Position numbers and translations under genes: made by a program. Below are positions 18,321-28,020 of a stretch of DNA of 64,000 nt, one piece after another; position 1 is the stretch's first letter; each line of letters begins with the position of its first letter. Under the pieces are notes generated by a model, which ran no database searches, was not told the DNA's origin, and saw nothing but the letters and a program-made list of their open reading frames with translations. Origin of the DNA: CAVRXQ01 sp963838845 (GTDB lineage: Bacteria > Actinomycetota > Acidimicrobiia > Acidimicrobiales > Bog-793); the NCBI GenBank assembly GCA_963838845.1, contig CAWISR010000003.1:1178001-1242000 (forward strand). The letters are read 5' to 3'.

Positions 18321-19481
18321 TCACGGGTTTACCGACATCGCGAGGGCGACGGCATGTCGCGAGGTCCTGCCGTCCGCGACGATGCCGAGCGTCACGTGAA
18401 CGCCGGGGCGAAGCCCGTAGAGCCGGGCACGCAGATCCGCCATCGTGCGGATGCGGATGGAGCCGAAGTCGACGATCACATCGCCTGGCAGCACCCCCTG
18501 GCGACGCAGCGCGCTCCCCTTCGCGATCCCGACGATGCGGACGCCACCCGGCCAGCCCGCGTCCGTAACTCCGTGGACGCCGAGCCAACCCTGGACGACG
18601 CTTCCCGCCGCGATCAGGTCGCGGGCGACGTTCGACGCGAGCCACGCCGGCGCGACGACCGCCTGGCCATTCGAATCGCCGACGGCGATGCCGTCGATCG
18701 CGCCGGCCGAGCTCAAAAGCGCCGACCCGTTCGGGCAGTACGCCGGCGGGAAGTCCGTCCGCATTGCGCCGATGATCATCGTTCCGCCAACGCGGACGAG
18801 CGAATGCGTGTCGTGCAGCATGCCGATGGCCACGAGGTCATTTCCCGGCGACGAGAGCGCCAGGGCGACCGACGGACCGATGACCGGCGAGCGCGAGAAG
18901 GTCACCGTCGGCAGGTCATCGGCCCCGTTGATATGGACGACGGCGAGTCCGGAGCGAGGATCGGCGCCGACGACGTCGCCGACGTACACGTCCCCGTCAG
19001 CGAGGGTGACGAGCAGGCTCTGGGTGCCGGCGATTCCCTGTGCGGGCGCGAGCAGCATCCCGTCCGAGCGGATGACGACGCCGAGCTCTCGGGTCTGTAC
19101 ACCGTCGGTCGTCGATTCGACCGTCACGAGCGCTGCCGCGACCCTGTTCACCGCGGACTTCATCCCGGCGCTCATCGGGTACGCCGGCGGCCGCGTCACG
19201 ACGATGCGGGGCGTCGGATCCACCTTCGCTGGCGGAGCCGTCGAGATCGAATCGGCGAGGTGTGTCGCGATCGCGGCGACCGCGGAGGCGATCAACGCGC
19301 CGACGATGAAGGCGGTGAGGATGCTGCGTCGCGACGGATGACTGAGGAGCCACCGCCGCCGTACCGCGTCGGGGTGGACCGCGAGAGGATCGAGTTCTGA
19401 CGGATGGCGCCAGAGTCGATCTTGTGGCGGCAAGAGTGGAGCCGCGGGGTCCTCTTCGGGATCCCCTGGGAGGGCGTTCAC
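18321..19481 (-). CDS. Membrane-anchored HtrA-like protein with PDZ domain and degenerate triad
   Basis: A 386-residue protein: a polar N-terminus (DRLWRHPSELD), one transmembrane segment (ILTAFIVGALIASAVAAIA), a trypsin-like fold and a C-terminal PDZ domain (WLGVHGVTDAGWPGG onward). The catalytic His site reads LLAPAQGIAG where active HtrA has LTNAHVV. The Ser site reads CPNGSALLSSAG where GNSGGP is expected. Only the Asp region (DPRSGLAVV) is kept. It is therefore probably a sensor or scaffold rather than a protease. GTG 19481 was chosen because DPEEDPAAPLLPP and the WRHPSEL motif follow it. It is divergent from the MreB-like gene. Confidence 0.75.
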   Translation of the reverse strand: MNALPGDPEEDPAAPLLPPQDRLWRHPSELDPLAVHPDAVRRRWLLSHPSRRSILTAFIVGALIASAVAAIATHLADSISTAPPAKVDPTPRIVVTRPPAYPMSAGMKSAVNRVAAALVTVESTTDGVQTRELGVVIRSDGMLLAPAQGIAGTQSLLVTLADGDVYVGDVVGADPRSGLAVVHINGADDLPTVTFSRSPVIGPSVALALSSPGNDLVAIGMLHDTHSLVRVGGTMIIGAMRTDFPPAYCPNGSALLSSAGAIDGIAVGDSNGQAVVAPAWLASNVARDLIAAGSVVQGWLGVHGVTDAGWPGGVRIVGIAKGSALRRQGVLPGDVIVDFGSIRIRTMADLRARLYGLRPGVHVTLGIVADGRTSRHAVALAMSVNP

Positions 19482-19596
19482 GCAGGCCAAGGCTACCCAC
19501 GGAACCCCCGTGCGAACCGTCGCGGCGCGCGTGAGACCGTGCGATGCCGCCTGGCTCGGCCCGTACGATGCGAGTCGTGTCGATGAACGACAGCCC

Positions 19597-20605
19597 GTGA
19601 GCGCCGAGCTCGCTCTCGACCTCGGCACGGCGTGGACGCGCATCGCCGATGCAAGCGGCGCTCTTGTCGTCGAAGAGCCGACCGTCGCCGCCGTCGACCA
19701 CGACTCGGGGCGGGTGATCGCCTTCGGAAAAGAAGCGCTCGGCCACGGCGCACGGGCGTCCGGCCGGGTCAGTATCCAGCGTCCGATGCGTCATGGTCAG
19801 CTCGTCGACATCGATCTCGTCGAGGCGGTCCTCGCCGAGGCGCTGCGGCGCGCCGGGGTGTCGCGGCTCTCGCATCCGAAGGTCCTCGTTTGCACGCACG
19901 TCGGCGCGACGAAAGTCCAGAACAGGGCCCTCGAGCGCGCCATCCGCCGAGCGGGCGCGAAGGGCGTCTTGTTCCTCGCGCAGCCAACGGCGTGCGCGAT
20001 CGGCGCCGGTTTGTCGATCGACGAACCGACGGGATCGATGGTCACCGACGTCGGCGCGGGAACGACGGACGTCGGCGTGCTCGCGCTCGGCGGCCTCGTC
20101 GTCGCCGAGTCGTTCGCGGGTGGCGCCGATGACTTCGACGAAGCGATCCGCACCTACCTCGCCCGCGAGCGCGGCCTTCTCGTCGACTTGTCCACTGCCG
20201 AGGCGGCTCGCATCGAGATCGGCTCCGTGTTGCCCGGGGCGGCGGGTGCACATGTCGAGGTGGCCGGGCGGGACGTGAAGACCGGCCGACAGACGAGCGC
20301 GTTGGTCGAGTCGTCGGAGATCGAACCGATCCTCGACGAGCTCGTGACGCCGATCCTCGACGCCGTCGTGACGGTGATCACCAAGGCGCCCCCCGAGCTC
20401 GTCAACGACCTGTTGTCCTCCGGCGTGCTGCTCGCGGGCGGCGGCGCGCTGCGTGCGCGGATTCGACGAGCGACTCGCGAAAGCGACGGGGTTGCCGGTT
20501 CACGTCGCGTCGGATGGAGGGAGGGCGGCGATACTCGGCGCGGCGCGCTGCCTGGAGATCGCCGACGGGCTCTCTTACGCCGTCAGCGTTGCTCGCTCTC
20601 GGTAG
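19597..20605 (+). CDS. MreB-like actin-family protein, interrupted by a one-base insertion
   Basis: An MreB/Mbl-type actin homologue (about 335 residues once repaired) that would form cytoplasmic filaments guiding wall growth. Motifs are the phosphate-1 loop ALDLGTAWTRI, the MRHGQLVDID segment, QPTACAIGAG, phosphate-2 VTDVGAGTTDVGVL and the adenosine motif LLAGGGAL. Removing the G at 20453 restores GGGALLRGFDERLAKATG and continues in frame to EIADGLSYAVSVARSR with a stop at 20603-20605. As written, the frame runs on as basic nonsense to 20649. GTG 19597 is the chosen start. The 3' end overlaps the convergent HEAT-repeat gene by 23 bp. Whether the insertion is real or an assembly error cannot be told here. 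Confidence 0.8.
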
Positions 20606-21218
20606 TGCCGAGGATTTCCGCCGCGGCCTGGCGCGTCTGCCAGTCGTGATCGGCCAGGCGCGCCGAGAGGGCCGATTCGACGGCGGCCCCGTCGAAGGCG
20701 GCCAACGCGACGACCGCCCGTCGCCGGACAGCGGGCACGTCCAAAAGTGCGGTGAGCACTGCCTTCTTCCCTGCCGCATCGCCGATCGCGCCGAGCGCCG
20801 CCACAGCCGCTTCACGGCAGAGGGGATCGGCGTGCTCCGCCGCCACCCAGGCGAGGCGGGCCACCTGTTTCTTCGCACCGGTCTCTCCGAGCGCGTACGC
20901 CGCGGCTTCGACGACGGCGGGGTCGGCGTCGTCGAGGAGCGGCGAGAAGTCGGTTGATGGGAGTCGGGACGCGAGCTCGCAGATGCGTCGGCGGACGAAG
21001 GGATCGGGATCGCTGATCGCGCGATCGAGGTCCGCTCGTGACGCGGCGGCGAGCCGCACCAGGGCGCCGATCGCGGCTGCCCGGACCTTGCCCTCCTGAT
21101 CATCGAGCAACGCCCGCGCGGCGTCCGCGTCCCCGCGTATGCCGGCGCCGGCGGCGGCGAGCCGCCGCTCGATCGCGTCAGCTTCGGTCGGTGGCTGTTG
21201 TGTCGTGTCCGCGTCCAT
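20583..21218 (-). CDS. HEAT-repeat protein
   Basis: A 211-residue all-helical protein built of about five HEAT/Armadillo-like repeats, each with an Ala-rich helix pair and a DP-x-VRR-type turn (for example ISDPDPFVRRRICELASRL, DDADPAVVEAAAYALGE and DHDWQTRQAAAEIL). Such repeats usually form protein-binding scaffolds, and the partner is unknown. ATG 21218 was chosen because the longer upstream frame lies opposite the PDZ-Lon protease start and has a non-repeat composition. It is divergent from the protease gene with a 30-bp gap. Confidence 0.75.
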   Translation of the reverse strand: MDADTTQQPPTEADAIERRLAAAGAGIRGDADAARALLDDQEGKVRAAAIGALVRLAAASRADLDRAISDPDPFVRRRICELASRLPSTDFSPLLDDADPAVVEAAAYALGETGAKKQVARLAWVAAEHADPLCREAAVAALGAIGDAAGKKAVLTALLDVPAVRRRAVVALAAFDGAAVESALSARLADHDWQTRQAAAEILGTTESEQR

Positions 21219-21248
21219 CGTCGGGCTCTCCCGTGGCAGGCTACGGGC

Positions 21249-22454
21249 GTGCCGGCCGATGACGAGCAGGTCGCGGCCGACGCGCACGAGGCGTTCTTGC
21301 AAGCGCCAGACGGTCTCGCGCCCGACGAGCGCCGGAGGCTCGGACGCGGCTGGCGGATCGCGATCTCGATTGTCGTCGTGCTCGCGGTCGCTGTCTTTGT
21401 CGCGAGTGAGTGGAACGTTCCGTACTACGCGATCACCCCTGGTCACGCGTTCAACATCGGCTCCCTGATCTCGGTGCCGCGTTCGAAGTCGCATCCTCAC
21501 AAGGGCGCGATCGTCCTCACCGACGTTGACCTCGCCCATCTCTCCGCCCTCGGCTACCTCTATTACAAGATCCACGACAGCTCGGAGATCGTCGGCGCTT
21601 CGGAGATCACCGGCGGACAGAGCGGGTCGACGTACGACGAAGAGGGGGTGATCGACATGGCGAACGCCCGACAAGCGGCGACGCTCGTCGCGCTGCATAC
21701 GCTCGGCTACCCGGCGAAGGCTGTCGCCAACGGCTCCGCCGTCTACGCGGTCGAACCGGGGACGACGGCTGCCGAGGCTCCGAGCATCGGCTCGGTGATC
21801 GTCGCCACCGACGACACGCCGACGTTGACCACAGACGAGCTTGTCCACGCGATCGCGCTGCACACGTCGGGCGCGTTCATAACCCTCACGTTCCACACGC
21901 TCGGTAAGAAGAAGACCGAGACACGCTCGTACCGCCTCGGAGTCCTCGCCCGGTCGTCGAAGGCGACGGGGTCCACCCTCGAATGCGAGCGATTCGGTGA
22001 GCGCACCTTGCGCCCGCTGCTGGCGCACGGGCGACAACAGGCCTGCCTGCCCTTCGGCGTCGTGCCGACCTATCGCGACGTCGGCGCGCCGTTCAAAGTG
22101 ACGCTCTCTTCCGGCGGAATCGTCGGGCCGTCCGCCGGGTTGTCGTTCACCCTCGGCCTCATCGAGAAGCTCGATCGCGCCGACCTCGCCAACGGGATGC
22201 GTGTGGCCGCAACAGGAACGATGTCGAACAACGGCTCGGTCGGTCCGGTCGGTGGCGTCGCGGAGAAGACGCGCGCCGTTCGTGCCGCGGGCGCCGAGGT
22301 CTTCTTGGTGCCACCGTCAGGGCTGAAAGCGGCGCGCGCGAACGCCGGGCCGCACCTCAGGGTCATCGCCGTCTCGTCGATCGGTGAGGCCGTTTCGGCG
22401 CTCGAGCGGCTCGGGGGCCGGCTCGAGCCCGCCGACCACGGATTTGAGTCGTAG
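21249..22454 (+). CDS. PDZ-domain Lon-type serine protease, YlbL-like
   Basis: A 401-residue membrane-anchored protease. The N-terminus is cytoplasmic (about 40 residues), then one membrane span (ISIVVVLAVAVFVA), an extracytoplasmic region containing a PDZ domain (~150-240) and a C-terminal Lon/S16 domain. The catalytic Ser lies in VGPSAGLSFTLGL and the Lys in GGVAEKTRAVRAAGAEVFLVP. It matches the YlbL family, linked to cell-division or damage control in Gram-positives. GTG 21249 was chosen because the span and acidic N-terminus follow. It is followed 11 bp later by the DivIVA-type gene, so the two may be co-transcribed. Confidence 0.88.
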   Translation: MPADDEQVAADAHEAFLQAPDGLAPDERRRLGRGWRIAISIVVVLAVAVFVASEWNVPYYAITPGHAFNIGSLISVPRSKSHPHKGAIVLTDVDLAHLSALGYLYYKIHDSSEIVGASEITGGQSGSTYDEEGVIDMANARQAATLVALHTLGYPAKAVANGSAVYAVEPGTTAAEAPSIGSVIVATDDTPTLTTDELVHAIALHTSGAFITLTFHTLGKKKTETRSYRLGVLARSSKATGSTLECERFGERTLRPLLAHGRQQACLPFGVVPTYRDVGAPFKVTLSSGGIVGPSAGLSFTLGLIEKLDRADLANGMRVAATGTMSNNGSVGPVGGVAEKTRAVRAAGAEVFLVPPSGLKAARANAGPHLRVIAVSSIGEAVSALERLGGRLEPADHGFES

Positions 22455-22465
22455 GCTCGCTCGAA

Positions 22466-24253
22466 ATGGAAGAACCGCAGATCTCGATTTCGTCCCCGCG
22501 CAACCCCGATCCAGACTCCATCGCCAACCGCGAATTCCCGACGGTACGTCGTGGATACGACCCGGGCGTCGTCAAGCGCTTCCTTTCCGACATCGCGCAG
22601 CATCTCCGCACACAGCGCGCCCGCGAGGCGGATCTCATTGCTCGGCTCACCGACGCTGAGCGCAAGGCACAGTCACCGTCGTTCGACGAGGAGACGCTCT
22701 CCGCGGCGGTTGGTTCGGAGACCGCTCGCATCCTCCACGCGGCACACGCTGCAGGAGCCGAGGTGCTGGCGAAGGCGGAAGCGCGCGCCGGGCAGATCGT
22801 CTCCGAGGCAGAAGCAGCGGGTCGGGAAACCCGCAGTCGCGCCGAGACGGAAGCGTCGACGATCATTGGCGACGCTCGCCAGTCGGCGGCGAGTGCGATG
22901 GAAGCGGCCCGCTCCGATGGTCGCGCAATGGTTGAAGAAGCGCGCGAGATCCGTCGCAAGATCCTCGGTGATCTGACGGAACGGCGTCGCGCCCTCGCCG
23001 CCCAGATCGAACAGCTGCAGGCGGGAAAAGACAGTCTGTACTCGGCGGTCGCTCACGTCGCCGATGCGATCGCGGACGTGCGCGCTCGGCTCGTCGCTTC
23101 GGACGAAGAGGCGCGCTCCGCGGCAGAACTCGCGCGGCGCAGAACAGAGATCGACCACCCCGAGAGCGAAAAGGAAAGCGAGCCTGCTCCCGAGCCACAG
23201 GTGCTCGATTCGAAGGACACGCCGTCACGGGTCGCGGCGACGATTGAAGCGCCGGCTCGTGGCGCGGCGACGTCCGCGGCGCCCCCGCCCTCGGGGACGA
23301 GGGCGCAGTCGGGCGAAACCACAGAGGGCGCCGAGAGCGAGGCCGTCGACGAGCTGTTCGCGAAGTTGCGGGCAGCCGCCTCCGAAGAGAACGCTTCGGA
23401 ACCGAAGCCACGACTACGGCGCGATCGCGCCACCGAGCGCGCAAACAAACCTGCGCAGGTGGCGACCCGGGACACGACACGCGACGAAGTGCCCGCCGAT
23501 GCAAAAGGCGCCGTTACTCCGAGCGGGGGCGAGGCAGGCGAGAACGCGCTCTCCTCTGTCCGCGTCAAGGTGCTGTTAGATCGCGACCGGTACTTCGACC
23601 CACCCCGCGACGAACTCGTCCACGAACTGAAGCGGGCGCTGCGCGTCGAACAGAATGATCTCCTCGACCGGCTGCGCTCGCTGCGCAAAGGCACGAATCC
23701 CGTCGAGGTGATCTCGATCGAAGAATCGACGAAGGGACTCTCCGAGGCGACGACGCCCGGACTCGCCGCTGCCTACCGCGCCGGGACGCGCTTTGCGAGC
23801 GAGCGTCTCGGAGCCCGAGCGGCGGCAATCCCACCGGGGGAGCTCGACGCGGCCGCGCATACTGCGGGACTGGGGGCTGCCGATCGACTCGGTGGGGAGA
23901 TCGCATCGGCGATCGCCCGGCGACTCGAAGAAGGACTGCGCCCAGGGGCGTCCGAGTCCGGCTCGTACCAGAACGCGGTGGGGGCCGTGTATCGGGATTG
24001 GAAGGGCGAACGCGTCGAGGATCTCGCCGCCGATCACGCGGTGTCGGCCTTTTCCGAAGGCGTCGTCGCTGTCGCGACACGGGCGGGGGTCGGGGTCACC
24101 TGGATCGCCGACGACGGCACGCTGCACTGCTCAGACTGCGAGGACGACGAGCTCGCCGGCGCCGTCCTCGTCGGGAGCGCCTTTCCAACTGGGCAGACTC
24201 ATCCGCCGGCGCACGGCGGCTGCCGCTGTGTGATCGTGCCTGCCGCAGAGTAA
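22466..24253 (+). CDS. DivIVA-domain protein with phage Mu F-like C-terminus
   Basis: A 595-residue protein of two halves. Residues ~20-60 match the DivIVA/GpsB membrane-binding start (REFPTVRRGYDPGVVKRFL). A long Ala/Glu/Arg-rich coiled coil (~60-205) follows, then a disordered Pro/Ala/Glu linker to ~340. From ~365 a helical region starts (DRDRYFDPPRDELVHELKRAL). The last ~45 residues carry a metal-binding pattern, C555/C558 ... HPPAH ... C586/C588 (ending GGCRCVIVP). That is the signature of phage Mu F / SPP1 gp7 minor head proteins. A DivIVA-like pole or septum anchor is likely, and the job of the phage-type domain is unknown. ATG 22466 has no strong ribosome binding site, so coupling to the upstream gene is possible. 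Confidence 0.75.
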   Translation: MEEPQISISSPRNPDPDSIANREFPTVRRGYDPGVVKRFLSDIAQHLRTQRAREADLIARLTDAERKAQSPSFDEETLSAAVGSETARILHAAHAAGAEVLAKAEARAGQIVSEAEAAGRETRSRAETEASTIIGDARQSAASAMEAARSDGRAMVEEAREIRRKILGDLTERRRALAAQIEQLQAGKDSLYSAVAHVADAIADVRARLVASDEEARSAAELARRRTEIDHPESEKESEPAPEPQVLDSKDTPSRVAATIEAPARGAATSAAPPPSGTRAQSGETTEGAESEAVDELFAKLRAAASEENASEPKPRLRRDRATERANKPAQVATRDTTRDEVPADAKGAVTPSGGEAGENALSSVRVKVLLDRDRYFDPPRDELVHELKRALRVEQNDLLDRLRSLRKGTNPVEVISIEESTKGLSEATTPGLAAAYRAGTRFASERLGARAAAIPPGELDAAAHTAGLGAADRLGGEIASAIARRLEEGLRPGASESGSYQNAVGAVYRDWKGERVEDLAADHAVSAFSEGVVAVATRAGVGVTWIADDGTLHCSDCEDDELAGAVLVGSAFPTGQTHPPAHGGCRCVIVPAAE

Positions 24254-24262
24254 CGAACCGCC

Positions 24263-27151
24263 TTGCGCGTCCCTAGCGATCAACCAGCTCGTCCGAGGGC
24301 GCGTCGACGCAACCTGCTGATCGCGCTCGTTATCGCGGCGCTCATCATCTTGTTCTTCGTCATCCAGGGCCTGGCGGGCTTCTACGTGGACTTCTTGTGG
24401 TTCCACTACACCGGCATCGGCGAGGTCTGGCGACAGGTGATCGTCACGAAGGTCGTGCTCGCCGCGATCTTCGTCGTCATCGCGTGGGCCGTGTTGTGGG
24501 CGTCGCTCGCCGTCGTCGACGCCGTCGTGCCCCGGGCGGCATTGCTCGGTCCGGACAACGAGCTCGTTCGTCGCTACCAGTCGACGGTCGGTCCTCACGC
24601 GCGCGCGCTCCGCACGGTGATCTCCTTCGTCATCGCGCTGATCCTCGGAGCCGGCGCGTCGGGGCAGTGGCAGCACTGGATTCTTTTCAATAACGCGCTC
24701 CGCTTCAACGAGATCGATCCACTGTTCCACCGCGACGCGAGTTTTTTCGTCTTCCGGCTGCCGTTCCTCTCATTCCTCGTCGATTGGATCTTCACGACAC
24801 TCGTCGTCGTCTTCATCGTGACGGTGATCGCGTACTTCTTGAACGGAGCGATCCGACTGAGCAGAGGCGCCCGAGTCGAGGGTCGGACCGTCGCGCACCT
24901 GTCGCTGATCCTCGCGTTGCTCGCACTCGAGCGGGCATGGGCCTACTACTACGTCGACCGCTACGTCCTCGACCTGTCAACGAACGGTGTCGTCCAGGGA
25001 GCGGGCTACACCGACGTCCACGTCCGACTCCCTGCGATGACGCTGCTCGCGATCGTCTCGCTGATCGCGTTCGTGCTGTTCAGCGTCAACGTGTACCAGC
25101 GGTCGGTCATCCTGCCGGGAATCGGCCTCGGCCTCTGGGCGCTGCTCGCGCTCGTAGTTGGGGTGATCTATCCGGCAATCTTCCAGGCGTTGCGGGTAAC
25201 CCCGGCACAGAGCCGACTCGAGATCCCGTACATCGAGGACAACATCACCGCGACGCGCTTTGCGATGGGAATCGAGAACGTGAAGCGACAAACCTTTCCG
25301 GCGAACGAGGATCTCACTTCCGCGGTGCTCGATCAGTACCAGGACACGCTTCGCGACGTCGTTCTGTGGGATCCGAACGCCTCGCTTGCGACCTTTACGA
25401 AGCTCCAACAGATCCGCAGCTACTACACGGTCACGACCCTCAACGTCGACCGGTACCTGCTGGGCCACACGCTGACGCCGGTCGTGATCGGGGTGCGGGC
25501 GCTGTACACCTCGGGGCTCGCTCAACAGAGCTGGGTTAACACCCACCTCACGTACACCCACGGCTATGGCGCGGTCGTCGCACAGGCGAACACGACGAGC
25601 TCGGCGAACGTGCCGAACTTCTTGGTGAGCGGCATCCCGGTGTCCTCAACCAATAAAGCGTTGCGTGTGACGACGCCTTCGGTGTACTACGCGCCAAGTA
25701 GCGAAAAGTTCCTCGTCGCCGACACGAAGCAGCCCGAGGTGCTCTACCAGAAGGCGAATGGCTCGAACGTGCCGGCGCACTGCAATGGTTGCGGCGGGGT
25801 CCCGATCTCGGGGTTCTTCAGCAGGGTGGCGTTCGCGATCCACCTGCGCGATCTGAATCTCTTGATCTCGAATCTCGTCACCTCGAGGTCGCGCCTCATC
25901 TACCTGCCCGACATCGAGACACGCGTCAGGCGCGCCCTGCCCTTTTTGTCGATCGACTCGCATCCGTACGCCGTGATCGTGAACGGCCAGATCGACTGGG
26001 TCTTGGACGCCTACACGACGAGTTCGAGTTATCCGTACGCGCAAGCTGCGATGAACGCGAACCTGCCGGCGAGCTCGGGTCTGTCGGGGAGCTTCAACTA
26101 TGTGCGCGACGCGGTGAAAGTCGTCGTCAACGCCTACACGGGGAAGATGTCCTTTTATGTCATCGCGCCGAACGACCCGTTGATCCGCGCCTACGAGCGC
26201 GTGTTCCCGGGGTTGTTCAAGCCGCTGAAGGACATGGACCCCGAGCTGCAACAGCACCTGCGCTATCCCCAGGACTTGTTGGAGGTGCAGGCCGAGATGT
26301 ACGGGCGTTACCACATAACCTCGGCGTCGGCCTTCTACGGCCTTTCGGATGCGTGGGACCTCTCGGAGACGTCGAACTCGGTGAACGGCTCTCCCTCCTC
26401 GGCGCTCGAGATCGGGCCGACCGGCTTCACGGCGCCGTTCACTCCGATCTACGAGCTTTTGCAACTGCCGGGCCAGAGCCAGCTGAGCTTCGACGCCCTC
26501 GAGCCGATGGTGCCGTTCTCCTCGAACGGCAACCTGCAGACGCTGCGGGCGCTTTTGGTCGCGAATTCGAACCGCTCCGGATACGGGCAGCTCTCGGCGT
26601 ACGTCGCGCCGGGACAGTCGATCCACGGGCCGGGCCTCGCGAACGCGGACATCAGCGCCGACCCGACCATCTCGAAGGCGATCACGCTTCTTGATTCGAA
26701 GGGCTCGCAGGTCTACTTGGGGACGGTGCAGGTGCTGCCGATCGCGGATTCGCTGCTCTATGTGCGCCCCTTGTACGTGTCGTCGAGCCAGCTGTCGTTC
26801 CCTCAGCTCGAAGACGTGATCGTCGTCTACGGCAAGTACATCGCGATGGAACCGACGTTGTCGGCGGCGCTTTCGGATGTCTTCGGATCCGCGCCTGCGA
26901 CGCTCGGGCCGCCGACGACGAAAACGGGCCAGCTCCCAGAGCAGGCGCGCGCGGACATCGCCCAGGCGAGCGCCGACTTCAAGGCCGCCCAGACGGCGCT
27001 CGCGAGCGGGAACCTCGGCGTGTATCAGACCGACGTCACGAACGCGGGTCGGTTGCTCGACGCGGCGAATGCGATCGTGAACGCGACGACTCCGACGCGC
27101 ACCCAGGGAACTCAGAAGAATCCATCCGGGAAAAACGCCGCTGCGGCCTAA
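24263..27151 (+). CDS. UPF0182 family large membrane protein
   Basis: A 962-residue membrane protein of the UPF0182 (COG1615) family. Seven hydrophobic segments lie in the first ~310 residues (the first is LLIALVIAALIILFFVIQGL), followed by a large extracytoplasmic domain with motifs VTPAQSRLEIPYIEDNITATRFA and IWDPN-like VLWDPNASLATF. A C-terminal Ala-rich region ends in a low-complexity tail (NPSGKNAAAA). The family is widespread in actinobacteria and cyanobacteria and its function is unknown. The start is TTG 24263. It lies 9 bp after the DivIVA-type gene. Confidence 0.92.
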   Translation: MRVPSDQPARPRARRRNLLIALVIAALIILFFVIQGLAGFYVDFLWFHYTGIGEVWRQVIVTKVVLAAIFVVIAWAVLWASLAVVDAVVPRAALLGPDNELVRRYQSTVGPHARALRTVISFVIALILGAGASGQWQHWILFNNALRFNEIDPLFHRDASFFVFRLPFLSFLVDWIFTTLVVVFIVTVIAYFLNGAIRLSRGARVEGRTVAHLSLILALLALERAWAYYYVDRYVLDLSTNGVVQGAGYTDVHVRLPAMTLLAIVSLIAFVLFSVNVYQRSVILPGIGLGLWALLALVVGVIYPAIFQALRVTPAQSRLEIPYIEDNITATRFAMGIENVKRQTFPANEDLTSAVLDQYQDTLRDVVLWDPNASLATFTKLQQIRSYYTVTTLNVDRYLLGHTLTPVVIGVRALYTSGLAQQSWVNTHLTYTHGYGAVVAQANTTSSANVPNFLVSGIPVSSTNKALRVTTPSVYYAPSSEKFLVADTKQPEVLYQKANGSNVPAHCNGCGGVPISGFFSRVAFAIHLRDLNLLISNLVTSRSRLIYLPDIETRVRRALPFLSIDSHPYAVIVNGQIDWVLDAYTTSSSYPYAQAAMNANLPASSGLSGSFNYVRDAVKVVVNAYTGKMSFYVIAPNDPLIRAYERVFPGLFKPLKDMDPELQQHLRYPQDLLEVQAEMYGRYHITSASAFYGLSDAWDLSETSNSVNGSPSSALEIGPTGFTAPFTPIYELLQLPGQSQLSFDALEPMVPFSSNGNLQTLRALLVANSNRSGYGQLSAYVAPGQSIHGPGLANADISADPTISKAITLLDSKGSQVYLGTVQVLPIADSLLYVRPLYVSSSQLSFPQLEDVIVVYGKYIAMEPTLSAALSDVFGSAPATLGPPTTKTGQLPEQARADIAQASADFKAAQTALASGNLGVYQTDVTNAGRLLDAANAIVNATTPTRTQGTQKNPSGKNAAAA

Positions 27152-27166
27152 CCACGGCGCTCGGCG

Positions 27167-27943
27167 TCAGCGACCGAACCGCCGCTCTCTTCTCGCGAAG
27201 TCTCTCAGCGCGCGCAGGAAGTCGACCCGGCGGAACTCCGGCCAGTACGGGTCGACGAATACACACTCCGCGTACACCGCCTGCCAGAGGAGGAATCCCG
27301 AAAGCCGCGCCTCGCCGCTCGAGCGGATGAGCAGATCCGGGTCCGGGAGGTCGGCGGTGTACAGATTCGCGGCGATGCCCTCAGCGTCGATGTGCGACGC
27401 GAGGTCGTCAGGCGGTACACCTTGCGCGACAAGCCCAGCGACGAGCCCGCGCGCCGCGTCGATGATCTCGTCGCGTCCGCCGTACGCGAGCGCGAGCGTG
27501 AAGCGCCATTTGGCGTCCTCGTGGGGCGAGTCGGACTCGGCGCGCTTCGCTGCTTCGGCCAGATCCGAAGGCAAGAGGTCGAGGCTGCCGATCACGCGCA
27601 CCGAGCAGTCGAGGCTGTGGGCGAGGACGGGAAGCTCGTCCAAGAGCTCGATCAAGACGTCGAAGTACGGCTCGAGCTCGCTCTGTGGGCGGCGGAGGTT
27701 GTCCGTCGACAGCACCCATGCGGTGACAGCCGGCAGATGCAGCTGCGCGGACCAGCGCAACAATTCGCGCAGCTTCGCCATGCCGCTGCGATAGCTCTCC
27801 TGAAACTCCGCGAGACCCTCCGCGCGGGCAAAGCGTCGGTGCCCGTCGAGGATGACGCCGACGTGGTGGGGGAGCTGGTCGGCATCGAGGGCGCGCAGCA
27901 AACGGCGCTCGTAGGTGCGATAGAACGGAGCCGACCACGGCAC
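27167..27943 (-). CDS. cis-prenyltransferase (undecaprenyl/decaprenyl diphosphate synthase family)
   Basis: A 258-residue cis-prenyltransferase that condenses isopentenyl diphosphate with an allylic diphosphate to make polyprenyl lipid carriers for the cell wall. Motifs are HVGVILDGHRRFA (usual form MDGNRRWA; here Asn is replaced by His, and the catalytic Asp is kept), TAWVLSTDNLRRP, ALAYGGRDEI, DLLIRSSGEARLSGFLLWQ and EFRRVDFLRALRDF. Length fits the short-chain actinobacterial enzymes (for example Z-farnesyl diphosphate synthase), and product length cannot be told. GTG start. It converges with UPF0182. Confidence 0.9.
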   Translation of the reverse strand: MPWSAPFYRTYERRLLRALDADQLPHHVGVILDGHRRFARAEGLAEFQESYRSGMAKLRELLRWSAQLHLPAVTAWVLSTDNLRRPQSELEPYFDVLIELLDELPVLAHSLDCSVRVIGSLDLLPSDLAEAAKRAESDSPHEDAKWRFTLALAYGGRDEIIDAARGLVAGLVAQGVPPDDLASHIDAEGIAANLYTADLPDPDLLIRSSGEARLSGFLLWQAVYAECVFVDPYWPEFRRVDFLRALRDFARRERRFGR

Positions 27944-28020
27944 ATGGCCATTGTCGCAGGTCGCGGCGAGGTTCGTTGGGCATCCGACCGCGATGTCCCT
28001 GGCAAAGGAGCGATCGCGGC

